Shown here one piece after another: positions 7,818 to 15,785 of a stretch of 46,692 nucleotides of DNA. The translations under genes were made by a program, and so were the position numbers. How positions within the stretch are numbered: position 1 is the first letter of the stretch; every line of letters begins with the position of its first letter. Source of the DNA: an uncultured Muribaculaceae bacterium (lineage in GTDB: Bacteria; Bacteroidota; Bacteroidia; Bacteroidales; Muribaculaceae); contig CAJTKG010000023.1 of NCBI GenBank assembly GCA_910576935.1, positions 1 through 46,692 of the forward strand. Reading direction: 5' to 3'. The notes under the pieces were generated by a model. It worked only from the letters and a program-made list of their open reading frames with translations, had not been told where the DNA came from and ran no database searches.

Positions 7818-9599
7818 ATGAAAAAACAATATATCATCGGTGCTCTCGCGGCAATAGGCCTGTCTATGGCAAGTTGTGACGATTTCCTTGACGACAACCG
7901 CTATCCCGGCACTTCAATCATCAATACGCCTGAATACTGGAATAATCCCAGCAATTGCCAGCTTCAGGTAGACCGTTATATTGACGAAATCAATCCCGGT
8001 TATGGTTCCGGCGGCACATTGGGGTGGTTCTATGCCAAGACTCTGAGCGACGATCAGGTCGGAGCCGGTTTCACTGATTTCTCGTATTCGACCGGCGTTC
8101 CCTCGACAAACAGCAGCTGGACTTACAGCCAAGTGCGTGGTGCCAACTATATAATCAACGGTGTGCGCAAAGCCACCGGGCTCTCGCAGGTCGATAAAGC
8201 CAACTATGAAGGTCTCGGCCGTTTCATCCGTGCCGTAGCCTATTATAAGCTCGCCCGCACGTTCGGCGATGCCATATGGGAGAGTGAAGTCGTCGATCCC
8301 GGCAATGCCGCGCAGATGTATGCCTCGCGCACAGACCGCGATGTGATCATGGACTCTGTTTTCCGTGACCTTGATTTCGCTTTGGCTACCATATCGACCG
8401 AAAGTTCCAAAGTCAGCTGGTCGAAAGATCTTGTACGCGCCTATATATGTGAGGCCGCTCTCTATGAGGGCACGTTCTGCAAGTATCGCACACAGGCAGA
8501 TAACGGCAAAGGTCCGGATAACGACCGCTCGAAACTTTATCTGAAAAAGTCTGCCGATATGGCCAAGTATCTGATGGAACACTACGGCTTCACAGATGAC
8601 TACCGGTCGATTTATAACTCTGTCTGGGGCGGAGGCACAAGCCCGGTCGACCCGACAAAACAGATCACGGATTTCGCGACCAACCCCGAGATCATTTTTG
8701 GTCGGCGTTATGACCTTACCAACGGCCGTCATTCGACGATTGCACGTACGGCATCGTCGACAACGACATCGGGTATGTCGCTCGATGCGTTCCTTTGCTT
8801 CCTCAATCTCGACGGCACTCCCGTTCCGCAGGCTACAGCCGAGGATATCCGCAAAGCCACCGAAGGCGAGAATGTCATATTTGACGGTTATAAGGCATAC
8901 TCGATTGCTGACAGAATCAAGGACCGCGACAAACGACTCGCCATAGCCACAGACCCATATATCTATTATAAAGGTATGGAGTGGAGTCGCGAGGGATGTT
9001 CGGGCATGAACTCGTCGTCGGGCTTCGGTATCGCCAAATATGACAATGTGCTGCTGCCTGTCAACAACCGCACAAACGACGCAAACAACTATACGAGCTG
9101 CCCGATATACTGGACATCATATATCTATTGCAACTATGCCGAGGCCAAGGCCGAGTTGGGCGAACTGAGCAACGATGACCTCAACATCTCGCTCAACAAA
9201 CTCTATAAGCGTGCCGGTTTGCCCGAACAGACCGTGGCAGGTCTCAATGCTGTCAATGACCCGGCCAACAATATGGGTGTTTCGTCGTTGCTGTGGGAGA
9301 TTCGACGTTGCCGCCGTTGTGAGCTCATGTTTGACAACTGGATACGTTACTGGGATCTCATTCGCTGGCATCAGCTCGAACTGCTCGACAGCGAGAAACA
9401 TCCCAATGTGCTCCGAGGCGCATATATCGCCAACGCCGAGGTCAAACCCGGCACATCTGTCGACAATTATGTTATGCCATATCCCGGCATGAAGCGCCAA
9501 TATAAGGCCAGGTATTATCTCGAGCCGATACCGTCTAACGATATCGACATCTATACCGGCGCCGGATACACACTCGAACAGAATCCTCTTTGGAAATAA
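7818..9599 (+). CDS. SusD/RagB-family nutrient-binding outer-membrane lipoprotein
   Basis: This is the surface lipoprotein that caps the upstream SusC transporter and captures the ligand. The signal peptide ends in a lipobox with C20 (SMASC), followed by DDFLDD, an acidic stretch of the kind that directs Bacteroidota lipoproteins to the cell surface. The N-terminal SusD domain and the C-terminal RagB/SusD domain are both recognisable: the conserved WEIRRCRRCELMFDNWIRYWDLIRW block near residues 494-520, and the C-terminal YYLEPIPSNDI. The 593-aa length is typical. It lies 21 bp after susC and is followed by a terminator. Confidence 0.94.
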   Translation: MKKQYIIGALAAIGLSMASCDDFLDDNRYPGTSIINTPEYWNNPSNCQLQVDRYIDEINPGYGSGGTLGWFYAKTLSDDQVGAGFTDFSYSTGVPSTNSSWTYSQVRGANYIINGVRKATGLSQVDKANYEGLGRFIRAVAYYKLARTFGDAIWESEVVDPGNAAQMYASRTDRDVIMDSVFRDLDFALATISTESSKVSWSKDLVRAYICEAALYEGTFCKYRTQADNGKGPDNDRSKLYLKKSADMAKYLMEHYGFTDDYRSIYNSVWGGGTSPVDPTKQITDFATNPEIIFGRRYDLTNGRHSTIARTASSTTTSGMSLDAFLCFLNLDGTPVPQATAEDIRKATEGENVIFDGYKAYSIADRIKDRDKRLAIATDPYIYYKGMEWSREGCSGMNSSSGFGIAKYDNVLLPVNNRTNDANNYTSCPIYWTSYIYCNYAEAKAELGELSNDDLNISLNKLYKRAGLPEQTVAGLNAVNDPANNMGVSSLLWEIRRCRRCELMFDNWIRYWDLIRWHQLELLDSEKHPNVLRGAYIANAEVKPGTSVDNYVMPYPGMKRQYKARYYLEPIPSNDIDIYTGAGYTLEQNPLWK

Positions 9600-9621
9600 T
9601 TAATTTGTCTACATAAACCGG

Positions 9622-9649
9622 GGGAGGTGGCTTGTGAAAGTCGCCTCCC
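9622..9649 (+). terminator. terminator of the orphan susC-susD operon
   Basis: GGGAGGTGGCT pairs with AGTCGCCTCCC around a short TGTGAA loop, followed by ATCTTTTCC. It begins 22 bp after the susD stop. Confidence 0.7.
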
Positions 9650-9676
9650 TATCTTTTCCGGCGCCCGGAAATTAAA

Positions 9677-9706
9677 GCTCCCGACGCGCTATAGGCGGCC
9701 GGGAGC
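9677..9706 (-). terminator. stem-loop downstream of the beta-barrel gene
   Basis: GCTCCCG (9677-9683) and CGGGAGC (9700-9706) form a 7-bp stem. Read leftward, the A-rich plus-strand flank becomes TTTAATTTCC. It sits 20 bp past the stop of the leftward gene. Confidence 0.5.
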
Positions 9707-9726
9707 GACGAAGTGGTTATTGTGTG

Positions 9727-10188
9727 TCAGAAATGGTATGTCGCGCCGATGCCGACGACAGCCTGGCTGAAGTCTTTTAGCAGCTGTCCTTTGGCTTCGA
9801 GCCCAATGGTGAGATCGCTCGTGACGTAGTATTCGAGGCCGGCGCCGATATTTGCGCCTACGCGGGTGAAGCCGTCGCCTGCGTTGTCATGCAGGATGGT
9901 GAGGCCGGCGAGGGGATAGAAGTTCATCTTCGGAGCGACCTTGATGAGATAATGGCCGTTGAAGTTGAGATCCCATACTTTCTGATGCTTGGCTTCAAAG
10001 AAGGCGTCGAACGATGCTTCGCCGCGGAAGTTGTTGGTGAAGCCATACATGAGTTTGACGCCGCAGCCGACGTTTGAAATCTTGGTGCCGAAGTTGAAGT
10101 CGACGCCGGCGCCTACGCTGCCTTTCTGGGCGTTTGCCGCACATGTGACGGCGAAGATTGTCAGAAGTGTCAAGAGAAATTTTTTCAT
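9727..10188 (-). CDS. small outer-membrane beta-barrel protein
   Basis: A predicted 153-aa outer-membrane protein of the porin-like beta-barrel group. The start at 10188 gives the signal peptide MKKFLLTLLTIFAVTCAANA with cleavage before Q. An in-frame ATG at 10257 would add 23 residues before it and lies inside an inverted-repeat structure. The mature part alternates polar and hydrophobic residues in strands (SVGAGVDFNFGTKI, GVKLMYGF, FRGEASFDAFF, YVTSDLTIGLEAKGQLL) and ends in an aromatic residue (GIGATYHF), as expected for an outer-membrane barrel of about eight strands. No specific role is recognised. It lies downstream of lpxB, separated by the 72-bp element at 10198-10269. Confidence 0.8.
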   Translation of the reverse strand: MKKFLLTLLTIFAVTCAANAQKGSVGAGVDFNFGTKISNVGCGVKLMYGFTNNFRGEASFDAFFEAKHQKVWDLNFNGHYLIKVAPKMNFYPLAGLTILHDNAGDGFTRVGANIGAGLEYYVTSDLTIGLEAKGQLLKDFSQAVVGIGATYHF

Positions 10189-10197
10189 ATTGTTCGG

Positions 10198-10269
10198 TAT
10201 TAATAAATAGTTGGCGTTGATATTTGCTATGCGGCGTTGGGTTACGCCGGACTTCACTATTTATTAATA
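10198..10269. repeat. 72-bp element with 14-bp perfect terminal inverted repeats
   Basis: TATTAATAAATAGT at 10198-10211 is the exact inverse of ACTATTTATTAATA at 10256-10269. The 44-bp interior contains a second stem (GGCGT/ACGCC). It fills most of the gap between lpxB and the beta-barrel gene. It could be an RNA structure ending or processing the lpxB transcript, or a small palindromic repeat. Confidence 0.65.
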
Positions 10270-10287
10270 CTTGAACGGATATATTGT

Positions 10288-11421
10288 TCAGTCGCGTGTG
10301 ATTTTTTTGAGGTCGGCGATTATTTCGCGGGCTGTCGCCACGGCAGCCTGTGAGTCGCCAAGAGTCTGACGCATGGCGCGGTATCCGTCGAGCATCTCGT
10401 GGCGCGGGGCCCGGTCGGGCAGGATGGCGGCGAGACGGTCGGCGACGTTGTCGACGGTGCATTCATGGAGGAGCATCTCCGGAATCACGGTTTTCGAGAC
10501 GATGAGGTTGGGCAGGGTGACGTAGTTTACTTTGAGCAGCCGTTTCATCAGGTTGTAGGCGATTTTTGATCCGTTGCTGCGGTATATGGCTACCTGGGGT
10601 ACGCAGAGCAGGGCGGTCTCGAGGGTGGCGGTGCCCGATGTTACAATAGCCGCCCGCGAGGCGGCGAGCAGTGCGTAGGTCGAATCGTGTGCGACCGGCA
10701 GGGCGCTGTAGCGGCGGTAGACTTCGTCGGCTATGCCGGGAGCTCCGGCTATGACGGCGCGGTATTGGGGAAAGCGGCGTACGACGGCGTCCATGACGGG
10801 CAGGTTACAACGTATCTCGCCAAGACGGCTGCCGGGAAGCAGAGCTATCAGCTGCCGGTCGCGCAGGCCGTTGGCGGCGATGAATTCGGCCCGGGAGGGC
10901 AGGGTGGATTTGACGGCGTCGATTTCTTCGACCGATGGATTGCCGACATATGTTGCCTCGCAGTCATAGCGGCTGAAAAATTCGGGTTCGAATGGCAGTA
11001 TCGAGAAAAGCCGGCGGACATAGCGGCGTATATCTTTGACACGCCACGTCTTCCACGCCCATACTTTGGGCGCGATATAGTAGTAGACCGGGGTGTTGTG
11101 GCGTGCGGCGTGGCGCGCCATCTTGAGGTTGAAGGAGGGGTAATCGATGAGTATCAGGCAGTCGGGGCGGCTGTTGTCGAAGGCGTTGCGTGCTTGCGAC
11201 AGATTGCCGAAAATCTTGCGCAGGTTGCGCAGCACTTCGCTGAACCCCATGAAGGCCATGTCGTTTATGTGTATCGTCGGTGTCACGCCGGCCGCCGCGG
11301 CCATCCTGTCGCCGCCGATGACGGTGAAACGTGCGTCGGCGTCGTTGTCTTTGAGCGCGCAGATGAGCTTAGAACCGTGGAGATCGCCGGAGGCCTCGCC
11401 GGCAATTATGAAGTAATGCAT
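10288..11421 (-). CDS. lpxB: lipid-A-disaccharide synthase
   Basis: This GT19 glycosyltransferase condenses UDP-2,3-diacylglucosamine with lipid X to the lipid A disaccharide at the inner face of the cytoplasmic membrane. The N-terminus has the LpxB signature IAGEASGDLHGS (residues 6-17), followed by FTVIGGDRM, FMGFSEVL and IDYPSFN, then the YYIAPKVWAW segment and LLPGSRLGEI, all characteristic. The 377-aa length is normal. The start lies 4 bp after the tadA stop, the end of a tight rnz-tadA-lpxB operon. It supports an LPS-bearing Gram-negative host. Confidence 0.95.
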   Translation of the reverse strand: MHYFIIAGEASGDLHGSKLICALKDNDADARFTVIGGDRMAAAAGVTPTIHINDMAFMGFSEVLRNLRKIFGNLSQARNAFDNSRPDCLILIDYPSFNLKMARHAARHNTPVYYYIAPKVWAWKTWRVKDIRRYVRRLFSILPFEPEFFSRYDCEATYVGNPSVEEIDAVKSTLPSRAEFIAANGLRDRQLIALLPGSRLGEIRCNLPVMDAVVRRFPQYRAVIAGAPGIADEVYRRYSALPVAHDSTYALLAASRAAIVTSGTATLETALLCVPQVAIYRSNGSKIAYNLMKRLLKVNYVTLPNLIVSKTVIPEMLLHECTVDNVADRLAAILPDRAPRHEMLDGYRAMRQTLGDSQAAVATAREIIADLKKITRD

Positions 11422-11425
11422 TGGG

Positions 11426-11878
11426 TCATGAGCGTTTTGATTTGAAGAAGTCTTGCATCAGGGCGCGGCACTCGTCGGCCCGGACGCCGGATGTGACTGA
11501 CGCCCGCGGATGGAAAGGCTGCCGCGATGTCAGGGTGGTGTAGCCGCGTTTGTCGTCGCCGCAGCCATAGACGATCCGCCCGATCTGGGCCCATGCGATG
11601 GCGCCGGCACACATAAGACAGGGCTCGACGGTTACATATAGAGTGGTGTCGCGCAGGTATTTGCCGCCGAGGGCTGCGGCTGCTGCCGTGATGGCCTGAA
11701 TCTCGGCGTGGGCCGTGACGTCGTCGAGGGCTTCGGTGAGGTTGTGTCCGCGGCCGAGTATACGCCCCGACGCCCCGATGATGACGGCACCTATCGGTAT
11801 CTCGTCGTCGGCGAGCGCCGCGCGCGCCTCGGCCAGAGCGAGCCCCATGTATCTGTTGTCGTCGCCGGTGTCGATCAT
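11426..11878 (-). CDS. tadA: tRNA adenosine(34) deaminase (TadA-type nucleoside deaminase)
   Basis: This zinc-dependent enzyme converts A34 of tRNA-Arg(ACG) to inosine. The CDA-fold zinc site is complete: H57-A-E59 (E59 is the proton shuttle) and P86-C87-x-x-C90. The 150-aa length suits the family. Its ATG overlaps the TGA of the upstream rnz (ATGA), and lpxB begins 4 bp after its stop, so translational coupling is likely. A guanine or cytosine deaminase is a weaker alternative. Confidence 0.9.
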   Translation of the reverse strand: MIDTGDDNRYMGLALAEARAALADDEIPIGAVIIGASGRILGRGHNLTEALDDVTAHAEIQAITAAAAALGGKYLRDTTLYVTVEPCLMCAGAIAWAQIGRIVYGCGDDKRGYTTLTSRQPFHPRASVTSGVRADECRALMQDFFKSKRS

Positions 11879-12789
11879 AGCAGGTCGATTTTCAGACCTT
11901 CGTCGGCTGCGATGACGTCGGGGAAAATGGCCGCCGCCTCTTTGACGAAGACGTCGCTGTCGCGGTATGCTTTAGAAAAATGGCCCAATATGAGCCTGCG
12001 GGCTCCGGCCATGAGGGCTATGCGGGCGGCTTCGGCAGCTGTAGAGTGGCCGCGTGAGGCAGCCTTGGCGGACTGGTCGGAGCAATATGTGGCTTCGTGA
12101 TAGACGGTGTCGATGCCGGCGATGGCGTTGGCCACGGCCGTGTTGAAAGCTGTGTCAGAGCAGTAGGCATAGCTCATCGACGGGTCGGCGTCGGTGGTGA
12201 GGCGTCTGTTGGCGATGACAGTGCCGTCGGGTGTGACATAGTCGGCGCCGGCCTTTATCAGCGGCAGCTGTGAGACGGGAATATTATAAAATGCCACCAT
12301 GTCGCCGCGCAGATGCCGCAGCTTTGGCTTCTCGGTAAATTTGAAACCGACGCAGTCGACCCGGTGATATAGAGGGAATGTCTCGACAATCAGCCCCTGA
12401 TCTTCGTATATGACGGCGCGCTCTGGTTCGATTATGTCATAGACGATGTCAAACGATGTGTCGCGACAGAAAACTTTCATGATCTGACGCAATATATCGG
12501 CGCCTTCTTTGAAGGTGTGGATGGTGACGCTGCCGCCTTTTTCGTGGAGCGACAGTGTCGACAGAAGTCCCGGCAGTCCGAGGAAGTGGTCGCCGTGGAT
12601 GTGCGATATGAACACATGGTTGAGGCGCGAGAACTTCAGGCGCTGCTTCATCATCTGCAGCTGGGCGCCTTCGCCGCAGTCGATCATAAAGAGCTTGTCG
12701 CGAAAGTCGATTACCTGGCACGAAGGCATGTGCCTGGCCGTAGGGGTGGCTGCGCCGCAACCGAGTATGTTGATGCTGAAATTTGCCAT
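11875..12789 (-). CDS. rnz: ribonuclease Z (tRNA 3' processing endonuclease)
   Basis: This metallo-beta-lactamase-fold nuclease removes 3' trailers from tRNA precursors, which matters for tRNAs encoded without CCA such as tRNA-Leu in this window. The protein opens with ILGCGAATPT. It has the zinc motif H63-x-H65-x-D67-H68, an exosite-like insertion in the middle, and the late LILGHFSKAY histidine motif. The 304-aa length is typical of the short form. A -7 promoter element ends only four bases upstream of the ATG, which would leave almost no untranslated leader. It is the first gene of rnz-tadA-lpxB. Confidence 0.94.
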   Translation of the reverse strand: MANFSINILGCGAATPTARHMPSCQVIDFRDKLFMIDCGEGAQLQMMKQRLKFSRLNHVFISHIHGDHFLGLPGLLSTLSLHEKGGSVTIHTFKEGADILRQIMKVFCRDTSFDIVYDIIEPERAVIYEDQGLIVETFPLYHRVDCVGFKFTEKPKLRHLRGDMVAFYNIPVSQLPLIKAGADYVTPDGTVIANRRLTTDADPSMSYAYCSDTAFNTAVANAIAGIDTVYHEATYCSDQSAKAASRGHSTAAEAARIALMAGARRLILGHFSKAYRDSDVFVKEAAAIFPDVIAADEGLKIDLL

Positions 12790-12793
12790 AATA

Positions 12794-12801
12794 CAAAGTT
12801 A
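12794..12801 (-). promoter_or_regulatory. -7 promoter element of rnz
   Basis: The minus strand reads TAACTTTG, an exact TAnnTTTG, ending four bases before the rnz ATG. The transcript would begin at or within a few bases of the start codon. No good -33 is seen. Confidence 0.45.
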
Positions 12802-12928
12802 TTCAAAATTCAACATTCAGCCTCTAAAATTGAAAAAAATATTAATTGTCGTTTTTTTCACGACCGCGCCCGAACAATCACTCCCTGTCGGTTGTCTTAT
12901 GTATATACAGCAGAAAAATTAGGAATTA

Positions 12929-12998
12929 GTTTTTTCATAGGATTAGATTTTAAGGTTTTTAGCAATATGCGGCAGTCGTGAGACCGCCGCCTGTTGTT
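12929..12998 (+). ncRNA. sRNA-like unit, copy 1 (leader string plus GTGA-loop hairpin)
   Basis: TTTTTCATAGGATTAGATTT is followed after about 20 nt by a hairpin GCGGCAGTC-GTGA-GACCGCCGC (12969-12990, one mismatch) and CTGTTGTTT. It shares the 5' string and the hairpin design, including the GTGA tetraloop, with the unit at 18225-18299. No TAnnTTTG promoter is present in front and the T-run is interrupted, so this copy may be weak or decayed. It is in the gap between divergent rnz and leftward tRNA-Val. Confidence 0.4.
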
Positions 12999-13026
12999 TC
13001 CGGCCGGGCGGATTTATTGGGGGCGC

Positions 13027-13061
13027 AAAAAAAATCTCCCGCGGCATTGCCGCAGGAGATT
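13027..13061 (-). terminator. intrinsic terminator of tRNA-Val
   Basis: On the minus strand AATCTCC-T-GCGGC pairs with GCCGC-GGGAGATT around a three-base loop, followed by eight T. It begins 4 bp after the CCA end of the tRNA. Confidence 0.85.
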
Positions 13062-13064
13062 GGT

Positions 13065-13142
13065 TGGTGGGCGCTGAGGGATTCGAACCCCCGACCCTCT
13101 GCTTGTAAGGCAGACGCTCTGAACCGGCTGAGCTAAGCGCCC
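13065..13142 (-). tRNA. tRNA-Val (anticodon UAC)
   Basis: The minus strand folds as a full cloverleaf: acceptor GGGCGCT/AGCGCCC, D-arm GCTC...GAGC, anticodon stem TCTGC/GCAGA with loop CTTACAA (anticodon TAC), and T-loop TTCGAAT. CCA is encoded (13065-13067), unlike the tRNA-Leu. The promoter is at 13162-13192 and the terminator at 13027-13061, so it is a single-gene transcript. Confidence 0.96.
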
Positions 13143-13161
13143 GTTCTCGCCGAAAGCGTTG

Positions 13162-13192
13162 CAAAGGTACGACTATTTTTTGATTATCCAAA
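13162..13192 (-). promoter_or_regulatory. promoter of tRNA-Val (-33 and -7)
   Basis: On the minus strand TTTG (13189-13192) is followed after 19 nt by TACCTTTG (13162-13169), matching both Bacteroidota primary-sigma elements at the expected spacing. The tRNA begins 19 bp downstream of the -7 element. Confidence 0.8.
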
Positions 13193-13323
13193 ATTTTTCG
13201 GCTGTTTTTCGGATAATCTGCGAAACGATTTATGTCGGTGCTTTGTAATAATCTGTGGTACAGTGCTTTTCGGCTGTATGTATTTTTGAGAAAAAACAGC
13301 GGCGATAATCGCATAAAGTTTAC

Positions 13324-13331
13324 TAACTTTG
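13324..13331 (+). promoter_or_regulatory. -7 promoter element of purB
   Basis: TAACTTTG is an exact match to TAnnTTTG. Transcription from it would begin at about 13335, which excludes an in-frame ATG at 13329 and supports the purB start at 13365. Confidence 0.65.
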
Positions 13332-13364
13332 CACGAGGATAATCACATCACATATTATATAAGA

Positions 13365-14708
13365 ATGGATCTTACACAACTGACAGCCATCTCGCCTGTC
13401 GACGGCCGCTACCGTTCGAAATGCGAGGCGCTTGAGAATTATTTTTCAGAATACGCTCTGATACGCTATCGTGTCAAAGTTGAAATCGAGTATTTTATCG
13501 CTCTATGGCGTCTGCCGCTACCGCAACTTGCCGGCGCTCCGGCCGAGGCCGTCGAGTCGTTGCGCGAGATCTACCGTGACTTCAGTGTCGCCGATGCTGC
13601 CAAAGTAAAATCGATAGAGAGCGTGACAAACCACGACGTCAAGGCTGTCGAATATTTTATAAAAGAGCAGTTTGATGTCCGGGGGCTGACGCAGTATAAA
13701 GAGTTTATACATTTTGGCCTTACCTCGCAGGATATCAACAACACAGCTGTACCGATGTCACTCAAAGACGCCTTGACCGAAGTTTATCTGCCCTCGCTCG
13801 ACGCCCTCGTCAGCCGTCTGAAAGCACGTGCCGACGAGTGGGCCGATGTCGCCATGCTCGCCAAGACCCACGGTCAGCCTGCGTCGCCCACGCGTCTGGG
13901 CAAAGAGCTGATGGTCTTTGTATATCGTCTCGAACGCCAGATCTCAGCGCTCAAGGCTACGCCTGTCAGCGGCAAATTCGGTGGCGCGACCGGTAATTTC
14001 AATGCCCACCGCGCGGCATATCCGTCGGTCGACTGGCAGAAATTCGCCAATGAATTCCTTGGCAATACTCTCGGTATCGAGCGTGAAGCCTATACTACGC
14101 AGATCTCGAATTATGACAATCTCGCCGCGCTCTTTGACGCCCTTCGCCGCATCAATACCATCGTGCTCGACCTCGACCGCGACATGTGGATGTATATATC
14201 GATGGATTATTTCAAGCAGAAAATCAAAGCAGGCGAAGTAGGCTCGTCGGCTATGCCGCATAAGGTCAATCCTATAGATTATGAAAACTCAGAGGGCAAT
14301 CTCGGCATCGCCAACGCCCTGCTGTCGCATCTGGCGATGAAACTGCCGGTATCGCGTCTTCAACGTGACCTCACCGACTCGACGGTGTTGCGCAATATCG
14401 GTATACCGTTGGCTCACGGCATGATAGCTTTTGCAAGCACGGTCAAGGGTCTCGACAAGCTGCTTATCAATCTTAAAGCCATCGAAGACGACCTCGGTTC
14501 GATGTGGAGCGTCGTTGCCGAGGGCATACAGACGATACTGCGCCGCGAAGGCTATCCCAATCCCTATGAGACGCTCAAACAGCTTACCCGTGTCAACACT
14601 GCGGTTACGTCCGAGAGCATTGCCGCATTTATCGATACGCTCGAGGTCGGCGACGACGTCAAGGCCGAGCTCCGAGCACTCAGTCCTTCGACTTATACAG
14701 GCTTTTAA
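13365..14708 (+). CDS. purB: adenylosuccinate lyase
   Basis: This fumarase-superfamily enzyme cleaves SAICAR to AICAR and adenylosuccinate to AMP plus fumarate in purine synthesis. The start at 13365 (MDLTQLTAISPVDGRY) matches the usual PurB N-terminus; an upstream in-frame ATG at 13329 overlaps the -7 element. The superfamily signature GSSAMPHKVNPIDYEN is at residues 293-308, with the catalytic Ser in the SS pair. TSQDINNTA and KTHGQPASPT are further family marks. At 447 aa it resembles the E. coli type. It stands alone and ends at a strong palindromic terminator. Confidence 0.96.
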   Translation: MDLTQLTAISPVDGRYRSKCEALENYFSEYALIRYRVKVEIEYFIALWRLPLPQLAGAPAEAVESLREIYRDFSVADAAKVKSIESVTNHDVKAVEYFIKEQFDVRGLTQYKEFIHFGLTSQDINNTAVPMSLKDALTEVYLPSLDALVSRLKARADEWADVAMLAKTHGQPASPTRLGKELMVFVYRLERQISALKATPVSGKFGGATGNFNAHRAAYPSVDWQKFANEFLGNTLGIEREAYTTQISNYDNLAALFDALRRINTIVLDLDRDMWMYISMDYFKQKIKAGEVGSSAMPHKVNPIDYENSEGNLGIANALLSHLAMKLPVSRLQRDLTDSTVLRNIGIPLAHGMIAFASTVKGLDKLLINLKAIEDDLGSMWSVVAEGIQTILRREGYPNPYETLKQLTRVNTAVTSESIAAFIDTLEVGDDVKAELRALSPSTYTGF

Positions 14709-14723
14709 ATAAAACCGGTAGAT

Positions 14724-14767
14724 AACGCAGAAGCCCCGACAATGATCATTGTCGGGGCTTCTGCGTT
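14724..14767. terminator. bidirectional terminator, perfect 44-bp palindrome
   Basis: The arm AACGCAGAAGCCCCGACAAT and its continuation GA are mirrored exactly, with no mismatch over 22 bp. T-rich or A-rich flanks lie on both sides. It sits between convergent purB and the OmpH-like gene and can end both transcripts. Confidence 0.85.
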
Positions 14768-14790
14768 TTGGCGTCAGTCGTGACTGAAAC

Positions 14791-15399
14791 TTATTTCTTT
14801 TCGGCGGGAGTGTAGCGGTTGTTGAGGCCCGATATGAAATCGGCTGTCACATCGAGAGCGGGGTTGAAATAGACACCGGCTTCGCGATAGAGGATGGCGT
14901 CATATTTGTGTGTAGCTACATAAGAGTCGACAAAACTCTTGATCGAGTCGTTGATACGCTGCTGATGTTCGGCGAGCTGACGGCTGACCTTGTTCTGCTG
15001 GGCGGCGAGGATGTTTTGGGCCTCGGCTTGTTTGCGGTTGAGCTCTTCGACATCTTTGTTGAAAGATTCCTGGCTCAGATAGATGCCGTTGTTGCGTTTC
15101 TGTTCGATAGAGGCGCCGGCGTTCTGAAGCTCGACACCTTTCTGACGTTCGAGTTTCTGATAGTCGACCATCAGTTTATTGCCTTCGGCGGCGAGTTCCT
15201 GGGCGAGAGTGTAAGCTGACAATACCGAGTCGAGATCAATAAAACGGATGTTAGTGGCAATCGCCGACACGGCTCCGTCCTGATTGACTGTGTCGGGTGT
15301 TGTCGCTACGGCTGATTTATTGTCGGTGCCCGAGCAGCTGATCGCACCAACAGCGAGCAAGGCCATGAGCGATTTTGCTGCAAATGCTGTCTTCTTCAT
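14791..15399 (-). CDS. OmpH/Skp-family periplasmic lipoprotein
   Basis: A predicted lipoprotein with a Skp-like fold. The signal peptide ends at a lipobox with C22 (GAISC). Residues about 50-170 begin with a short strand (NIRFIDLDSVLSAY) typical of OmpH/Skp and then form long charged helices with a coiled-coil pattern (KLERQKGVELQNAG, VEELNRKQAEAQNIL, VSRQLAEHQQRIND). It ends with a strand-like YDAILYREAGVYF. Skp-type proteins hold unfolded outer-membrane proteins in the periplasm. No acidic surface-export signal follows C22, which fits a periplasmic place. It lies 13 bp after the 64-aa membrane gene. Confidence 0.85.
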   Translation of the reverse strand: MKKTAFAAKSLMALLAVGAISCSGTDNKSAVATTPDTVNQDGAVSAIATNIRFIDLDSVLSAYTLAQELAAEGNKLMVDYQKLERQKGVELQNAGASIEQKRNNGIYLSQESFNKDVEELNRKQAEAQNILAAQQNKVSRQLAEHQQRINDSIKSFVDSYVATHKYDAILYREAGVYFNPALDVTADFISGLNNRYTPAEKK

Positions 15400-15412
15400 T
15401 TAGTGAATAGAT

Positions 15413-15607
15413 TTATTTAGTTAGATGAATATTACTTTTGGCGGGAGTGGTATGATGAGCTTCGCAATTGATGCCTTTGCGTCTAAGGGCCGGTGATGAA
15501 TGTACGTGTCCCGAGGGAAATTTGCCTCCCTTGACAAACAGCACTTTCACACCAAGCAGCACGAAGGCGGCGGCGACCAGACAGATGCTCAGAATGACCG
15601 TTTCCAT
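15413..15607 (-). CDS. small conserved membrane protein, function unknown
   Basis: A 64-aa protein with one N-terminal transmembrane helix (residues 3-22, VILSICLVAAAFVLLGVKVL), then a conserved-looking FVKGGKFPSGHVHSSPALRRKGINC segment. I recognise the pattern as a small protein common in Bacteroidales but know no function. Support for it being real: an exact -7 element 24 bp upstream, a start right after it, and an OmpH-like gene 13 bp downstream on the same strand. Confidence 0.75.
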   Translation of the reverse strand: METVILSICLVAAAFVLLGVKVLFVKGGKFPSGHVHSSPALRRKGINCEAHHTTPAKSNIHLTK

Positions 15608-15630
15608 TGCATGTTTTTTATTTTAGTGTG

Positions 15631-15638
15631 CAAATATA
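15631..15638 (-). promoter_or_regulatory. -7 promoter element of the 64-aa gene and ompH-like operon
   Basis: The minus strand reads TATATTTG (TAnnTTTG), 24 bp upstream of the ATG. No clear -33 is seen. Confidence 0.6.
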
Positions 15639-15785
15639 TGAAAGCTATCCAAATAATTTGCACGTTATCAATTTTATTTTGTAACTTAGACGGCGAGAAT
15701 AGGCGTTTTTAACATTCTTTGCCACTTCTCAATTTTTATTAAACCGTTTTTTTATCATTAACCAACAATAGCGAGAGACTGTAAT

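Noticed and set aside
10687..11445. 252-codon open frame antisense to lpxB
   Set aside because: LpxB motifs on the minus strand are complete, and the plus-strand product has no recognisable features.
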